From contig AP026970.1 in assembly GCA_027924025.1 (NCBI GenBank), positions 434,001 to 498,000 on the forward strand: 64,000 nt of DNA, in the 5' to 3' direction. A program made the position numbers and the translations under genes. Below are positions 31,512-40,173 of this stretch, one piece after another. Within the stretch, counting starts at the first letter, position 1, and the number at the start of each line of letters is the position of its first letter. This stretch comes from Comamonadaceae bacterium OS-4 (GTDB taxonomy: Bacteria; Pseudomonadota; Gammaproteobacteria; Burkholderiales; Burkholderiaceae_C). The notes under the pieces were generated by a model, which saw nothing but the letters and a program-made list of their open reading frames with translations, searched no databases and was not told the DNA's origin.

Positions 31512-31572
31512 AATAAAAACGGCTGTTTGCCCAGGTTTTAAATGGGCGAATAGCTATCAAATTCATAGTAAT
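31512..31572 (+). repeat. Dispersed palindromic repeat, copy 4 (oxyR-ubiA gap)
   Basis: It includes ACGGCTGTTTGCCCAGGTTT, then AAATGGGCGAATAGCTATC, then TTCATAGTAA. The first stem uses GCCCA/TGGGC here instead of GCGCA/TGCGC, a paired change that keeps the stem. It fills the space between the oxyR stop and the likely GTG start of ubiA. Confidence 0.75.
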
Positions 31573-31575
31573 CCT

Positions 31576-32433
31576 GTGCGCGCGAAACTCTCTCTCTATC
31601 TCGACTTGATCCGCTGGAACCGGCCTGCTGGCTGGCTGCTTCTTTTGTGGCCCACCTTGTCTGCCTTGTGGCTGGCCCAGGGCGGGTTTCCGGGTTGGCA
31701 CTTGGTGGTGGTGTTTACTTTGGGCACCATCTTGATGCGCAGCGCCGGCTGCTGCGTGAACGACGTGGCGGACCGGGAGTTTGACAAGCACGTCAAGCGT
31801 ACCGCCCAGCGCCCGGTGACCAGTGGCCGCATTTCCAGCCGCGAGGCCCTGGCGGTAGGCGGCGTGCTGGCCGCAGCCGCTTTCGGGTTGGTGCTGACAA
31901 CCAATGCCGCCACGATTGCATGGTCCTTCGCCGCGCTGGCAGTGGCCTTGGTCTACCCCTATGCCAAGCGCTATGTCTCGATGCCGCAAGCGGTATTGGG
32001 CGTGGCGTTCAGCTTTGGCATACCCATGGCTTACGCGGCCGTGAGGGGCGAGATTCCGTGGCAGGCGTGGGCGCTGCTGGTGGGGAACCTGTTCTGGGTG
32101 CTGGCCTATGACACCGAATACGCCATGGTTGACCGGGATGATGACCTGCGCATCGGCATGAAAACTTCTGCCATCACCCTGGGGCGTTGGGATGTGCCGG
32201 CCGTGATGGCGTTTTATGGGGCCTACCTGGCCCTCTGGTCGTGGTTGGTGCTGTCCGAGCTGGGCGCAGCTTGGGGGTGGTGGCTGGGGGTTGCCGGGGC
32301 CGCGGTGCAAGTAGTTTGGCATGGCACGCTGATCCGAGATCGATCCCGCGATGGCTGTTTCAAAGCATTCCGCTTGAACCACTGGGTGGGTTTTTCGGTG
32401 TTTGTGGGCGTGTTGCTTAGCGTCGGGCTATAA
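31576..32433 (+). CDS. ubiA: 4-hydroxybenzoate octaprenyltransferase
   Basis: A 285-residue membrane prenyltransferase of ubiquinone synthesis, with about nine helices. The two Asp-rich motifs are NDVADREFD (about 62-70) and [12 protein letters not shown]. The start is uncertain. I prefer GTG 31576 (protein beginning [17 protein letters not shown]), because the family starts just before that segment and E. coli UbiA has 290 residues. A TTG at 31504 would add 24 residues encoded by repeat DNA. No good ribosome site is visible for GTG 31576, and the repeat lies immediately upstream. Confidence 0.92.
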   Translation: MRAKLSLYLDLIRWNRPAGWLLLLWPTLSALWLAQGGFPGWHLVVVFTLGTILMRSAGCCVNDVADREFDKHVKRTAQRPVTSGRISSREALAVGGVLAAAAFGLVLTTNAATIAWSFAALAVALVYPYAKRYVSMPQAVLGVAFSFGIPMAYAAVRGEIPWQAWALLVGNLFWVLAYDTEYAMVDRDDDLRIGMKTSAITLGRWDVPAVMAFYGAYLALWSWLVLSELGAAWGWWLGVAGAAVQVVWHGTLIRDRSRDGCFKAFRLNHWVGFSVFVGVLLSVGL

Positions 32434-32435
32434 AA

Positions 32436-32470
32436 AAAGGCCCGGGCAGTGATGCCGCCGGGCCTTTGTT
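32436..32470. terminator. Bidirectional intrinsic terminator
   Basis: A 10-bp stem AAAGGCCCGG / CCGGGCCTTT (32436-32445 and 32458-32467) with an A run before and T-rich bases after. It lies between the convergent ubiA and PsiF genes. Confidence 0.88.
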
Positions 32471-32488
32471 GCAGTAACGCCGGGTGGC

Positions 32489-32806
32489 TTACTTGGCGCT
32501 CAGGCACTCGCTCATGAACTTCTTGCGGTCGTCGCCCTTGAGGTCTTTGGTCTTGGCGTCCACGTTACAGGTCTTCATTTTGTTTTGCTGCGCGGTTTTG
32601 CCGCCTTCAGCCGCGGCGGGCTTGGCGCTCAGGCAGTCCTTCATGAAGGCTTTGCGCTCATCGCCTTTGAGGTCTTTGGTCTTGGCGTCGGCATTGCAGG
32701 TCTTCATCTTGCCTTGCTGGGCTGTCGGAGCCTTTTCGTCTGCAGCATGCGCGCCGCCCACGGCCAGTGCCAAACCCAAAGCGATATAGGAAATCAGTTG
32801 CTTCAT
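32489..32806 (-). CDS. PsiF-repeat periplasmic protein
   Basis: A 105-residue exported protein with a signal peptide (to about residue 22, AHAAD). It has two near-identical PsiF repeats: KMKTCNADAKTKDLKGDERK...MKDCLSAK and KMKTCNVDAKTKDLKGDDRK...MSECLSAK, each with one Cys pair that may form a disulfide. PsiF is named from phosphate-starvation induction in E. coli; the function is unknown. The two repeats are also very similar at the DNA level, implying a recent internal duplication or conversion. A terminator-like hairpin lies in the leader just upstream of the start. Confidence 0.85.
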   Translation of the reverse strand: MKQLISYIALGLALAVGGAHAADEKAPTAQQGKMKTCNADAKTKDLKGDERKAFMKDCLSAKPAAAEGGKTAQQNKMKTCNVDAKTKDLKGDDRKKFMSECLSAK

Positions 32807-32818
32807 GTGGTGTCCCGT

Positions 32819-32840
32819 AAAAAAAGGCAGCGCGGCTGCC
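32819..32840 (-). terminator. Terminator-like hairpin in the leader of the PsiF gene
   Basis: On the minus strand a hairpin GGCAGC-CGC-GCTGCC is followed directly by seven T residues, then 12 bases to the PsiF start codon. There is no minus-strand gene upstream to need a terminator, so it may be an attenuator. Alternatively the promoter lies within it and the hairpin is chance. Confidence 0.5.
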
Positions 32841-32948
32841 GTTGCAGAAATCCCTCAAAGGGAACCCTCAGCATACAGCCTGCCCGTGACCAGAGGGGCG
32901 GACAAAGTCACAGAAATCACAGTTTTTCTGGGCCCGTAAAATCTGCGC

Positions 32949-34646
32949 ATGCTTACTGTCAAACACGAACTTCTGCAGGCGCTGGCCGCCTGCCTTGAAA
33001 AACTGTCTCCCGGAGCCGGCCCCAAGGCCGCCTTCGAGTCGCCCAAGGTGGCGGCCCATGGCGATTTCGCCACGACGGCGGCCATGCAATTGGCCAAGCC
33101 GCTCAAGATGAACCCGCGCCAGCTCGCCGAAACCCTGCGCACGGAGCTGCTGGCCACCCCGGTGTACCAACAGTGGGTGCAAGACGTTGAAATTGCCGGC
33201 CCCGGCTTTATCAACATTCGCCTGAAGCCTGCTGCCAAGCAGGAAGTGGTGCGCGAAGTGCTGGGCCAAGGCTTGCGCTTTGGCTACCAGACGGACAGCG
33301 GCAAGCCGGTGTTGGTGGAGTTTGTGTCGGCCAACCCGACCGGCCCGCTGCATGTGGGCCACGGCCGCCAGGCGGCACTGGGCGACGCTATCTGCAACCT
33401 GTTTGCGACCCAAGGCTACAAGGTGCACCGTGAGTTTTATTACAACGACGCCGGCGTGCAAATCGAAACGCTCACCAAGAGCACCCAACTGCGCGCCAAG
33501 GGCTTCAAGCCGGGCGACACCTGCTGGCCCACCGACCCCGATAACCCGGAGAGCAAGGCGTTTTACAACGGCGATTACATCCAGGAAATTGCCAACGATT
33601 TTCTGGCCTATGCGACCGTCAAGGCCGACGACCGCGAGTTCACCGCCAATGGCGATGTAGAAGATTACGACAACATCCGCCAGTTTGCGGTGGCCTACTT
33701 GCGTAATGAGCAGGACAAAGACCTGCAGGCTTTCAATCTGCATTTTGACCAGTACTACCTGGAGTCCAGCCTGTACACCAGCGGCCGCGTCGAAGCGGCG
33801 GTGAACAAGTTGGTATCGAACGGCAAGACCTATGAACAAGACGGCGCGCTGTGGCTCAAGAGCACCGACTACGGTGACGACAAAGACCGCGTCATGCGCA
33901 AAAAGGATGGTACCTACACCTACTTCGTGCCCGATGTGGCGTACCACATCGCCAAGTGGGAGCGTGGTTTCAGCAAAGTGGTAAACATTCAGGGTACCGA
34001 CCACCACGGCACGATTGCCCGGGTGCGCGCCGGGCTGCAAGCGGCCGATGTGGGCATTCCCCAAGGCTACCCCGACTACGTGTTGCACACCATGGTGCGC
34101 GTGGTCAAGGGCGGTGAAGAGGTCAAGATCAGCAAGCGCGCTGGCAGCTATGTGACGCTGCGTGACCTGATCGAGTGGACCAGCAAAGACGCGGTGCGCT
34201 TCTTCCTGCTGAGCCGCAAGCCGGACACCGAATACACCTTCGATGTGGATTTGGCAGTGGCCAAGAACAACGACAACCCCGTCTACTACGTGCAATACGC
34301 CCACGCACGCATTTGCTCGGTGCTGGCGAGCTGGGGTGGTGATGTGGCCGTACTCAAGGGCGTGGACCTGTCGGCGCTGGAGAGCCCGCAAGCCCAGGCC
34401 CTGATGCTGCTGTTGGCCAAATTCCCTGAGATGCTGACCGCCGCTACCGAGGGCGAGGCGCCGCATGATGTGACCTTCTACTTGCGCGAACTGGCGGCCA
34501 GCTACCACAGCTACTACGATGCCGAGCGCATCCTGGTGGATGATGAATCGGTCAAGTTGGCCCGATTGGCGCTGGTCGCTGCGACCGCGCAGGTGCTGCA
34601 CAATGGCCTGGCGGTGCTGGGCGTGAGCGCTCCGCAGAAGATGTAA
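32949..34646 (+). CDS. argS: Arginyl-tRNA synthetase
   Basis: A 565-residue class I synthetase that charges tRNA-Arg. The N-terminal Add-1 domain (about 1-95) is followed by the catalytic core with [15 protein letters not shown] (HVGH at 135-138), the KMSKS-equivalent in [15 protein letters not shown], and an anticodon-binding DALR domain with [13 protein letters not shown]. The last residues [16 protein letters not shown] match the family end, where the C-terminal Met is conserved. The ATG lies just after a GTAAAAT sequence that could be a -10 element. The SPOR and dsbA genes follow in the conserved order. Confidence 0.96.
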   Translation: MLTVKHELLQALAACLEKLSPGAGPKAAFESPKVAAHGDFATTAAMQLAKPLKMNPRQLAETLRTELLATPVYQQWVQDVEIAGPGFINIRLKPAAKQEVVREVLGQGLRFGYQTDSGKPVLVEFVSANPTGPLHVGHGRQAALGDAICNLFATQGYKVHREFYYNDAGVQIETLTKSTQLRAKGFKPGDTCWPTDPDNPESKAFYNGDYIQEIANDFLAYATVKADDREFTANGDVEDYDNIRQFAVAYLRNEQDKDLQAFNLHFDQYYLESSLYTSGRVEAAVNKLVSNGKTYEQDGALWLKSTDYGDDKDRVMRKKDGTYTYFVPDVAYHIAKWERGFSKVVNIQGTDHHGTIARVRAGLQAADVGIPQGYPDYVLHTMVRVVKGGEEVKISKRAGSYVTLRDLIEWTSKDAVRFFLLSRKPDTEYTFDVDLAVAKNNDNPVYYVQYAHARICSVLASWGGDVAVLKGVDLSALESPQAQALMLLLAKFPEMLTAATEGEAPHDVTFYLRELAASYHSYYDAERILVDDESVKLARLALVAATAQVLHNGLAVLGVSAPQKM

Positions 34647-34666
34647 TTTCTCTGAGAAAGCAAGGC

Positions 34667-35371
34667 ATGAAGAACGAGCGTGGCGGAACCCTGGTCGGGT
34701 TCATCGTAGGCGTGGTGGTGGGCTTGGGCGCAGCGCTGGCGGTGGCGGTTTACGTCACCAAGGTGCCGGTGCCGTTTATGAACAAGAGCAACAGCCGCAG
34801 CGCCGACCAGGATGCTGCCGAGACCCAGAAAAACAAAAACTGGGACCCGAATGCACCGATGTACGGCAAAAATCCCGCAGGGGCTGTGCCTGCTACCAGC
34901 GTGCCGGGACTGGCCGCTTCAAGCCCGAGTGCCCCAAGCAAAGTCACGGAAGCAAAGCCGCCGGCTGCTGACCCAAAGGCCGCTGCCAAATCTGACGCGA
35001 AGCCAGATGCGAAGACGGATAACAAGGCTGACGCCAAGACAGCCGCCAAGCCAGATGCCAAAGCAGACCCCAAAGCCTCTGCCGATCCTTTGGGTGATCT
35101 GGCCAAGGCCAAGGTGGCGGCCTCGGAATCGGAGGTGTTTTCATTCTGGGTGCAGGTGGGCTCCTTCCGCACTGCCGAGGATGCGGAAAGCCAGCGTGCC
35201 AAGCTTTCGTTGAGCGGTATTGAAACCAAAATTTCTGAGCGCGAGCTGTCGGGCAAACCGGTGTTCCGGGTCCGGGTCGGTCCTTTCGAGAAGAAAGAGG
35301 ATGCGGACAAAGCCAAGGAAAAAATGGACAAGGCCGGTTTGGAAACAGCTCTGGTGCGCGTGCAGCGCTGA
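34667..35371 (+). CDS. SPOR-domain (FtsN-like) protein
   Basis: A 234-residue protein anchored by one TM (about 8-30, TLVGFIVGVVVGLGAALAVAV). It has a low-complexity linker (about 85-145) of repeated Asp/Ala/Lys units and a C-terminal SPOR domain (FWVQVGSFRTAEDAESQRAK to the end) that binds denuded glycan at the division septum. The layout resembles FtsN. It sits 20 bases after argS, with GAAAGCAAGG as a weak ribosome site, and before dsbA; that argS-SPOR-dsbA order is common in betaproteobacteria. Confidence 0.85.
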   Translation: MKNERGGTLVGFIVGVVVGLGAALAVAVYVTKVPVPFMNKSNSRSADQDAAETQKNKNWDPNAPMYGKNPAGAVPATSVPGLAASSPSAPSKVTEAKPPAADPKAAAKSDAKPDAKTDNKADAKTAAKPDAKADPKASADPLGDLAKAKVAASESEVFSFWVQVGSFRTAEDAESQRAKLSLSGIETKISERELSGKPVFRVRVGPFEKKEDADKAKEKMDKAGLETALVRVQR

Positions 35372-35434
35372 GCCACAGCGGGAACTTTGGGCGCGGTGCT
35401 TGCTCACACAGCGCCTCTATGGAGTCTTTTTGAT

Positions 35435-36091
35435 ATGAAACGTCGTGCATTTACCCATGTCGCTGCTGGCGCTGCCTTGAGCGCCGCCGGAACCTGGTCT
35501 TCTTTGGCCCAAGCCCAAGCGAAAAAGCCAGAGGCCGGTACCGACTATCAGGTGGTCGATCCCCGCGCGCCGGTGGAGGCGCCCGCAGGAAAAATCGAGG
35601 TGGTGGAGTTCTTTTGGTACAACTGTCCGCACTGCAACGCGTTTGAGCCGGCATTGCAGGCCTGGATTAAAAATCTGCCCAAAGACGTGTCGTTCCGTCG
35701 TGCGCCGATTGCTTTCCAGGAAAGCTTTGTTCCCCAGCAACGCTTGTTCTACACACTGGACGCCATGGGCCTGGTGCCCAAACTCCACGCCAAAGTGTTT
35801 GCCGCCATCCATGTGGAAAAGCAAAACCTGGCACGGCCCGAGGCCATCGTGGAGTGGATCAGCCAACAGGGCGTGAACCGAGAGCAGTTTGTGGCCCAGT
35901 ACAACTCATTCACAGTAGCGACCAAGGCCGGCAAGGCACTGCAATTGCAAAACGCCTACAAGGTGGAAGGCGTGCCGGCACTCGGTGTGGCGGGGCGTTT
36001 CTATACCGATGGCTCCATGGCCGGCAATATGCAGCGCGCCTTGCAAGTGGTCGATGCACTGATCGCCGACCAGCGCGCAGGACGCGGCTAA
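35435..36091 (+). CDS. dsbA: Thiol:disulfide interchange protein DsbA
   Basis: A 218-residue periplasmic oxidase. The N-terminus MKRRAFTHVAAGAALSAAG with AQAQ is a signal peptide, with twin-arginine character. The redox motif CPHC is at residues 64-67 in FFWYNCPHCNAFEP, and the cis-Pro loop is GVPALGV. It inserts disulfides into exported proteins. The ATG 35435 is preferred over an upstream in-frame ATG at 35387 because the signal peptide then starts at the terminus. It is the third gene of the argS block. Confidence 0.92.
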   Translation: MKRRAFTHVAAGAALSAAGTWSSLAQAQAKKPEAGTDYQVVDPRAPVEAPAGKIEVVEFFWYNCPHCNAFEPALQAWIKNLPKDVSFRRAPIAFQESFVPQQRLFYTLDAMGLVPKLHAKVFAAIHVEKQNLARPEAIVEWISQQGVNREQFVAQYNSFTVATKAGKALQLQNAYKVEGVPALGVAGRFYTDGSMAGNMQRALQVVDALIADQRAGRG

Positions 36092-36182
36092 TACCCCAGC
36101 CCTGCACTAGGCAAACCTGTGGCGCTTGGCCTTCGGTGCGGGGCTAGAATGAATTTTTATTCATCGTTGAGGAGTCTGTCGT

Positions 36183-37115
36183 ATGTCTAGCCAGAAGTTC
36201 CGTTTGGTCACCCGTAGCGATTTCGATGGCTTGGTGTGCGCCGTTCTCCTCAACGAACTGGACTTGATTGACGACATCAAGTTCGTCCACCCCAAGGATA
36301 TGCAGGACGGCAAGATCGAGGTCTCTGACCGCGACATCACGACCAACCTGCCGTATGTGCCGGGCGTGCACTTGGCGTTTGACCACCACGAGTCTGAGAC
36401 GCTGCGCAACACCGGCGAGCGGCCCAATCACATCATCCTCCCGCATGCCGATTCGGCGGCCCGCGTGGTCTATGACCACTATGGTGGCGCCAGCCGCTTT
36501 CCGGCACGCTTCCACGACATGATGGAGGCGGTGGACAAAGGCGACTCTGCCCGCTTCAGCCACGATGAAATCATGAATCCCACAGGCTGGGTACTGCTGA
36601 ATTACCTGATGGATTCGCGCACCGGCCTGGGCCGATTCCGCGAGTTCCGGGTCAGCAATTACCAGCTGATGATGGATTTGATCCAGTATTGCCGTCACCA
36701 CGGTATCGAGCAGATCCTGCAGCTGCCGGACGTGGTCGAGCGGGTCGAGCTCTATTTTGAGCATGCGGCCAAAGCCAAAGAGCAGCTCTTGCGCTGCTCT
36801 ACCGTGCACGGCAATCTGCTGGTGCTGGACTTGCGCAATGAGGACATCATTTACGCAGTCAACCGGTTCATGGTGTACGCCTTGTTCCCGGACACCAATA
36901 TTTCCATCCACGTGTTGTGGGGTCTGCAAAAGCAAAACACCGTGTTTGCGACCGGTAAATCGATCACCAACCGCAGCTCCAAAACCCATGTTGGCGAATT
37001 GATGCTGAGCTACGGCGGCGGCGGTCATGCCAATGCCGGCACCTGCCAAGTGGATAACGCCCAGGCCGCCGAAGTGCTGCAAGCACTCATCCACCAAATT
37101 AACGCAGACGGCTGA
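36183..37115 (+). CDS. DHH-family phosphoesterase
   Basis: A 310-residue protein of the DHH/DHHA1 superfamily. Metal-binding motifs are SDFDGLVCAVLL (DxDG), FDHHES (DHH) and a C-terminal GGGGHANAGTC. Related enzymes are NrnA oligoribonucleases, RecJ-like nucleases and exopolyphosphatases; the size fits a small oligonucleotide or cyclic-dinucleotide phosphodiesterase, but the substrate is not shown. A GAGGAG site precedes the ATG, and a perfect dyad ATGAAT-TTTT-ATTCAT lies about 20 bases upstream. The lptA gene follows 74 bases downstream, in the place where kdsC/lptC often stand. Confidence 0.85.
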   Translation: MSSQKFRLVTRSDFDGLVCAVLLNELDLIDDIKFVHPKDMQDGKIEVSDRDITTNLPYVPGVHLAFDHHESETLRNTGERPNHIILPHADSAARVVYDHYGGASRFPARFHDMMEAVDKGDSARFSHDEIMNPTGWVLLNYLMDSRTGLGRFREFRVSNYQLMMDLIQYCRHHGIEQILQLPDVVERVELYFEHAAKAKEQLLRCSTVHGNLLVLDLRNEDIIYAVNRFMVYALFPDTNISIHVLWGLQKQNTVFATGKSITNRSSKTHVGELMLSYGGGGHANAGTCQVDNAQAAEVLQALIHQINADG

Positions 37116-37189
37116 GTACTGCGGGGGCAGGAGCCGTGAAGTGCTCGGTACAATGAGCCGTGCGCCCCTCGAGCAAGTTTCGTGCCCCT

Positions 37190-37798
37190 ATGAAAAAAAT
37201 TGTGTTGTCCCTGTCGGTTCTGCTGGTCTTGTCGGGCTTGGTGGGCAGCGTTCGCGCTGAAAAGGCCGACCGTAACAAGCCCATGAATGTGGAGTCCGAC
37301 GCTTTGCGCTACGACGACCTCAAGCAAATCAGCGTCTTCACGGGCAATGTGATCCTCACCAAGGGGAGCATCCTGATCCGGGGGAGCCAGATCGAGGTGC
37401 GCCAGGACCCCGAGGGCTATCAGTTCGGCGTGGTGACCGGCTCACCGGACAAGCAGGCCTTTTTCCGCCAGAAGCGCGACGGCATCGATGAATACATCGA
37501 AGGCGAGGGCGATACGATCGAATACGACGGCAAAGCCGACACGGTGCGCTTCATCAAAAAAGCCCAGATGCGCCGTTTGCGCGGCGCAACGCTGGCGGAC
37601 GAGGTGACCGGTGCGGTCATCCTCTATGAGAACCTGACCGACCGATTCACCGTCGATGGTGCGCCCAAGACAGCCGCAGCCCCTGCAGGGCGGGTGCGTG
37701 CCATGTTGACACCCAAGCCCGAGCGGGGCACTGCGGCGCCGGCTGCCAGTGGTGCTGAACTCAAAGTTACGCCCCAAATTGAGAAGGTCGGCCAGTGA
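37190..37798 (+). CDS. lptA: LPS transport periplasmic protein LptA
   Basis: A 202-residue periplasmic bridge protein for lipopolysaccharide. The signal peptide ([20 protein letters not shown]) is followed by [19 protein letters not shown] and the repeated strands of the OstA fold, including [16 protein letters not shown]. The C-terminal tail of about 45 residues is Ala/Pro-rich and probably disordered. I chose ATG 37190 as it starts the signal peptide. The stop overlaps the GTG start of lptB. TACAAT at about 37150 could be the -10 of its promoter. Confidence 0.92.
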   Translation: MKKIVLSLSVLLVLSGLVGSVRAEKADRNKPMNVESDALRYDDLKQISVFTGNVILTKGSILIRGSQIEVRQDPEGYQFGVVTGSPDKQAFFRQKRDGIDEYIEGEGDTIEYDGKADTVRFIKKAQMRRLRGATLADEVTGAVILYENLTDRFTVDGAPKTAAAPAGRVRAMLTPKPERGTAAPAASGAELKVTPQIEKVGQ

Positions 37799-38571
37799 AC
37801 GACCTCGTCAAAGACACCCCGGACAGCAGTGCCGGGCGGCTCGAAGCCCGCCATCTGCAAAAGTACTATGGCAAGCGCCAGGTCGTGAAAGATGTGTCAC
37901 TGGCGGTTCGCACCGGCGAAGTGGTGGGTTTGCTGGGCCCCAATGGCGCCGGTAAAACCACGTCGTTTTACATGATCGTAGGTTTGCTGCGGGCCAGTGC
38001 CGGTGATATCACCATCGACGGCCAAAGCATCGAGCACATGCCGATTCACCGCCGTGCCCGTCTCGGTTTGGGCTACTTGCCGCAAGAAGCCTCCATCTTC
38101 CGCAAGCTCAATGTGGAAGACAACGTGCGCGCCGTGCTGGAGCTGCAGCGCGACGATGCCGGAGCGCCTTTGAAGTCCGATGAAATCGAACGCCGGCTGA
38201 CCGATTTGCTGCAGGAGCTTCGGGTAGAGCATTTGCGGGAATCGCCCTCGCTGGCCTTGTCCGGAGGGGAGCGGCGTCGTGTGGAGATCGCTCGGGCGTT
38301 GGCGACCCGACCCCGCTTCATTTTGCTGGATGAGCCCTTTGCGGGTATCGACCCGATCGCGGTGATTGAGATCCAACGCATCATCAACTTCCTGAAGGCA
38401 CGCGGTATCGGCGTGCTGATCACCGACCACAACGTGCGTGAGACCCTCGGTATTTGCGACCACGCATACATCATCAGCGACGGGCATGTGCTGGCAGAGG
38501 GCACGCCCTCAGAGATCGTGAATAACGCCGATGTGCGCCGGGTGTACCTCGGTGAACATTTCAAGATGTAG
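37795..38571 (+). CDS. lptB: LPS export ABC transporter ATP-binding protein LptB
   Basis: A 258-residue ATPase that drives LPS extraction with LptFG. Walker A is GPNGAGKTT (48-56), the signature [16 protein letters not shown], Walker [14 protein letters not shown] and the switch His in [10 protein letters not shown]. The start is GTG 37795, overlapping the lptA stop (GTGA), so translation is coupled. The stop codon is followed directly by the ATG of rpoN. The N-terminus is about 15 residues longer than E. coli LptB (241). Confidence 0.95.
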   Translation: MNDLVKDTPDSSAGRLEARHLQKYYGKRQVVKDVSLAVRTGEVVGLLGPNGAGKTTSFYMIVGLLRASAGDITIDGQSIEHMPIHRRARLGLGYLPQEASIFRKLNVEDNVRAVLELQRDDAGAPLKSDEIERRLTDLLQELRVEHLRESPSLALSGGERRRVEIARALATRPRFILLDEPFAGIDPIAVIEIQRIINFLKARGIGVLITDHNVRETLGICDHAYIISDGHVLAEGTPSEIVNNADVRRVYLGEHFKM

Positions 38572-40173
38572 ATGAAACAAGGTCTCTCGCTCCGAGTTTC
38601 GCAGCACCTGGCACTCACGCCCCAGCTGCAACAATCCATTCGCCTGTTGCAGCTCTCTACCCTGGAGCTCAGCCAGGAAGTGGAGCAAATGCTGGATGAA
38701 AACCCGTTTCTGGAGTTGACTGAAGAGCGTGCCGAGCGCGAGGACTTCGGGCTCGATACGGTCGATGCCACGGTGAGCGAAGGCGATCGCCTGAGCGAGC
38801 AAGAGCCTGAGTTTGCTATCAATTCAGTAGCTGAATACGCAAGCAGCACCAGCGCTAGCAGCTCCAATGAGGAAGAATCCTCGCCCTTGTCTAGCAGCGA
38901 CGAGCCCAGCTGGGAGGGCGACGGCACGACCGAAATGACCCCGGACGATGGCGAATGGGGCGTTGACGCGAAGGCCAAAGCCAACAACCTCGACGACGAC
39001 GAGCAGAAAGACGCCACCGAGCTGGCGCGCTCGGGCGAGTCGTTGCAGAATTTTTTGCACCGCCAGGCGGCGGGCCTGCGCCTGAGCCCTGAGGATGCAG
39101 CGGCCCTGCGGTTCTTGATCGAGTCCCTGAACGACGACGGTTACCTGGAAGAGCCGCTGGCGGAATTAGCCCAAAGCCTGCACCCCGGTGACGAAGAGCA
39201 GCTCCACGAACTGGTGCACCACTTCACCGTCGCACGGGGCTTGTTGCACAGTCTGGAGCCGGTCGGGGTGGGCGCGCGCGATCTGGGCGAGTGTTTGCGT
39301 CTGCAGATCCAGACCCTGTTGCAAACTGCGGATGACGATGGCGAATGGGCCCGTATCGAGGTGTTGCAGGTTGCGTTGGCGATTTGCCAACAGCCCATGG
39401 AGTTGTTGGCCCGCCGGGACATCAAGCGTTTGGTGCAAGCCGGCGTCGGGAGCGACGCGCTGGTGCGTGAAGCCATTGCCCTGATTGCCCGCTTGGAGCC
39501 CAAGCCCGGCCGCCGTTTTGTGGATGTTGAGCGCAACATTGTGGTGCCCGATGTGCTTGTCGTGCCGATCGGCAGAGTGGGTGGCGCCGCCAAGTTTCGG
39601 GTGCAGCTCAACCCCGATGTGATGCCGCGGCTCAAAGTCCACGACATCTATGCCAATGTGCTGCGCAACCACAAAGCCAGCTCCAGCCATGCCGGGCTGC
39701 AGCAGCGATTGCAGGAAGCACGCTGGTTCATCAAAAACATCCAGCAGCGCTTCGACACGATTTTGCGGGTCAGCACCGCCATCGTCGAGCGACAAAAGAA
39801 TTTCTTCACCCACGGTGAGCTGGCCATGCGCCCTTTGGTGCTCCGTGAAATTGCTGACGAGCTGGGCTTGCATGAGTCGACCATCAGTCGCGTCACGACC
39901 GCCAAGTACATGGCCACGCCGTTCGGCACCTTTGAGCTGAAATACTTTTTCGGCTCCGGCCTGGGCACCGAGAGCGGTGGCAATGCGTCCAGCACCGCGG
40001 TGCGGGCGCTGATCAAGCAATTTATCGCCTCTGAGAGCCCCAAAAAGCCCTTGAGCGATAACCAGATTTCCGACATGCTCAAAGAGCAGGGCATTGAATG
40101 CGCCCGGCGCACCGTGGCCAAATATCGCGAGGGGCTGAAGATTGCCCCCGCCTCACTCCGCAAAGCGCTATGA
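38572..40173 (+). CDS. rpoN: RNA polymerase sigma-54 factor
   Basis: A 533-residue sigma-54. Region I is the Gln/Leu-rich N-terminus (LSLRVSQHLALTPQLQQSIR). Region II is a long acidic linker (about 55-160). Region III holds the core-binding and HTH parts, ending in the RpoN box ARRTVAKYRE near residue 515. Residues 81-98 in the linker are encoded by a copy of the dispersed repeat. The ATG abuts the lptB stop. The downstream gene is a methyltransferase that overlaps the stop as ATGA; hpf and ptsN, the usual partners, are absent here. Confidence 0.96.
   Translation: MKQGLSLRVSQHLALTPQLQQSIRLLQLSTLELSQEVEQMLDENPFLELTEERAEREDFGLDTVDATVSEGDRLSEQEPEFAINSVAEYASSTSASSSNEEESSPLSSSDEPSWEGDGTTEMTPDDGEWGVDAKAKANNLDDDEQKDATELARSGESLQNFLHRQAAGLRLSPEDAAALRFLIESLNDDGYLEEPLAELAQSLHPGDEEQLHELVHHFTVARGLLHSLEPVGVGARDLGECLRLQIQTLLQTADDDGEWARIEVLQVALAICQQPMELLARRDIKRLVQAGVGSDALVREAIALIARLEPKPGRRFVDVERNIVVPDVLVVPIGRVGGAAKFRVQLNPDVMPRLKVHDIYANVLRNHKASSSHAGLQQRLQEARWFIKNIQQRFDTILRVSTAIVERQKNFFTHGELAMRPLVLREIADELGLHESTISRVTTAKYMATPFGTFELKYFFGSGLGTESGGNASSTAVRALIKQFIASESPKKPLSDNQISDMLKEQGIECARRTVAKYREGLKIAPASLRKAL
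38812..38873 (-). repeat. Dispersed palindromic repeat, copy 5 (inside rpoN linker)
   Basis: It contains TTTGCTATCAATTCAGTAGC, then TGAATACGCAAGCAGCACC, then AGCGCTAGCAGCTCC, in the same orientation as copy 2. It is in frame with rpoN and encodes FAINSVAEYASSTSASSS. Confidence 0.75.

Noticed and set aside
32868..34601. 577-codon minus-strand frame across argS
   Set aside because: argS on the plus strand is unambiguous; the antisense product has no family resemblance.
36092..36145. Long-range inverted repeat AGCCCTGCAC / GTGCGGGGCT after dsbA
   Set aside because: The loop is about 30 bases and there is one mismatch; it overlaps the probable promoter of the DHH gene, so I did not call it a terminator.
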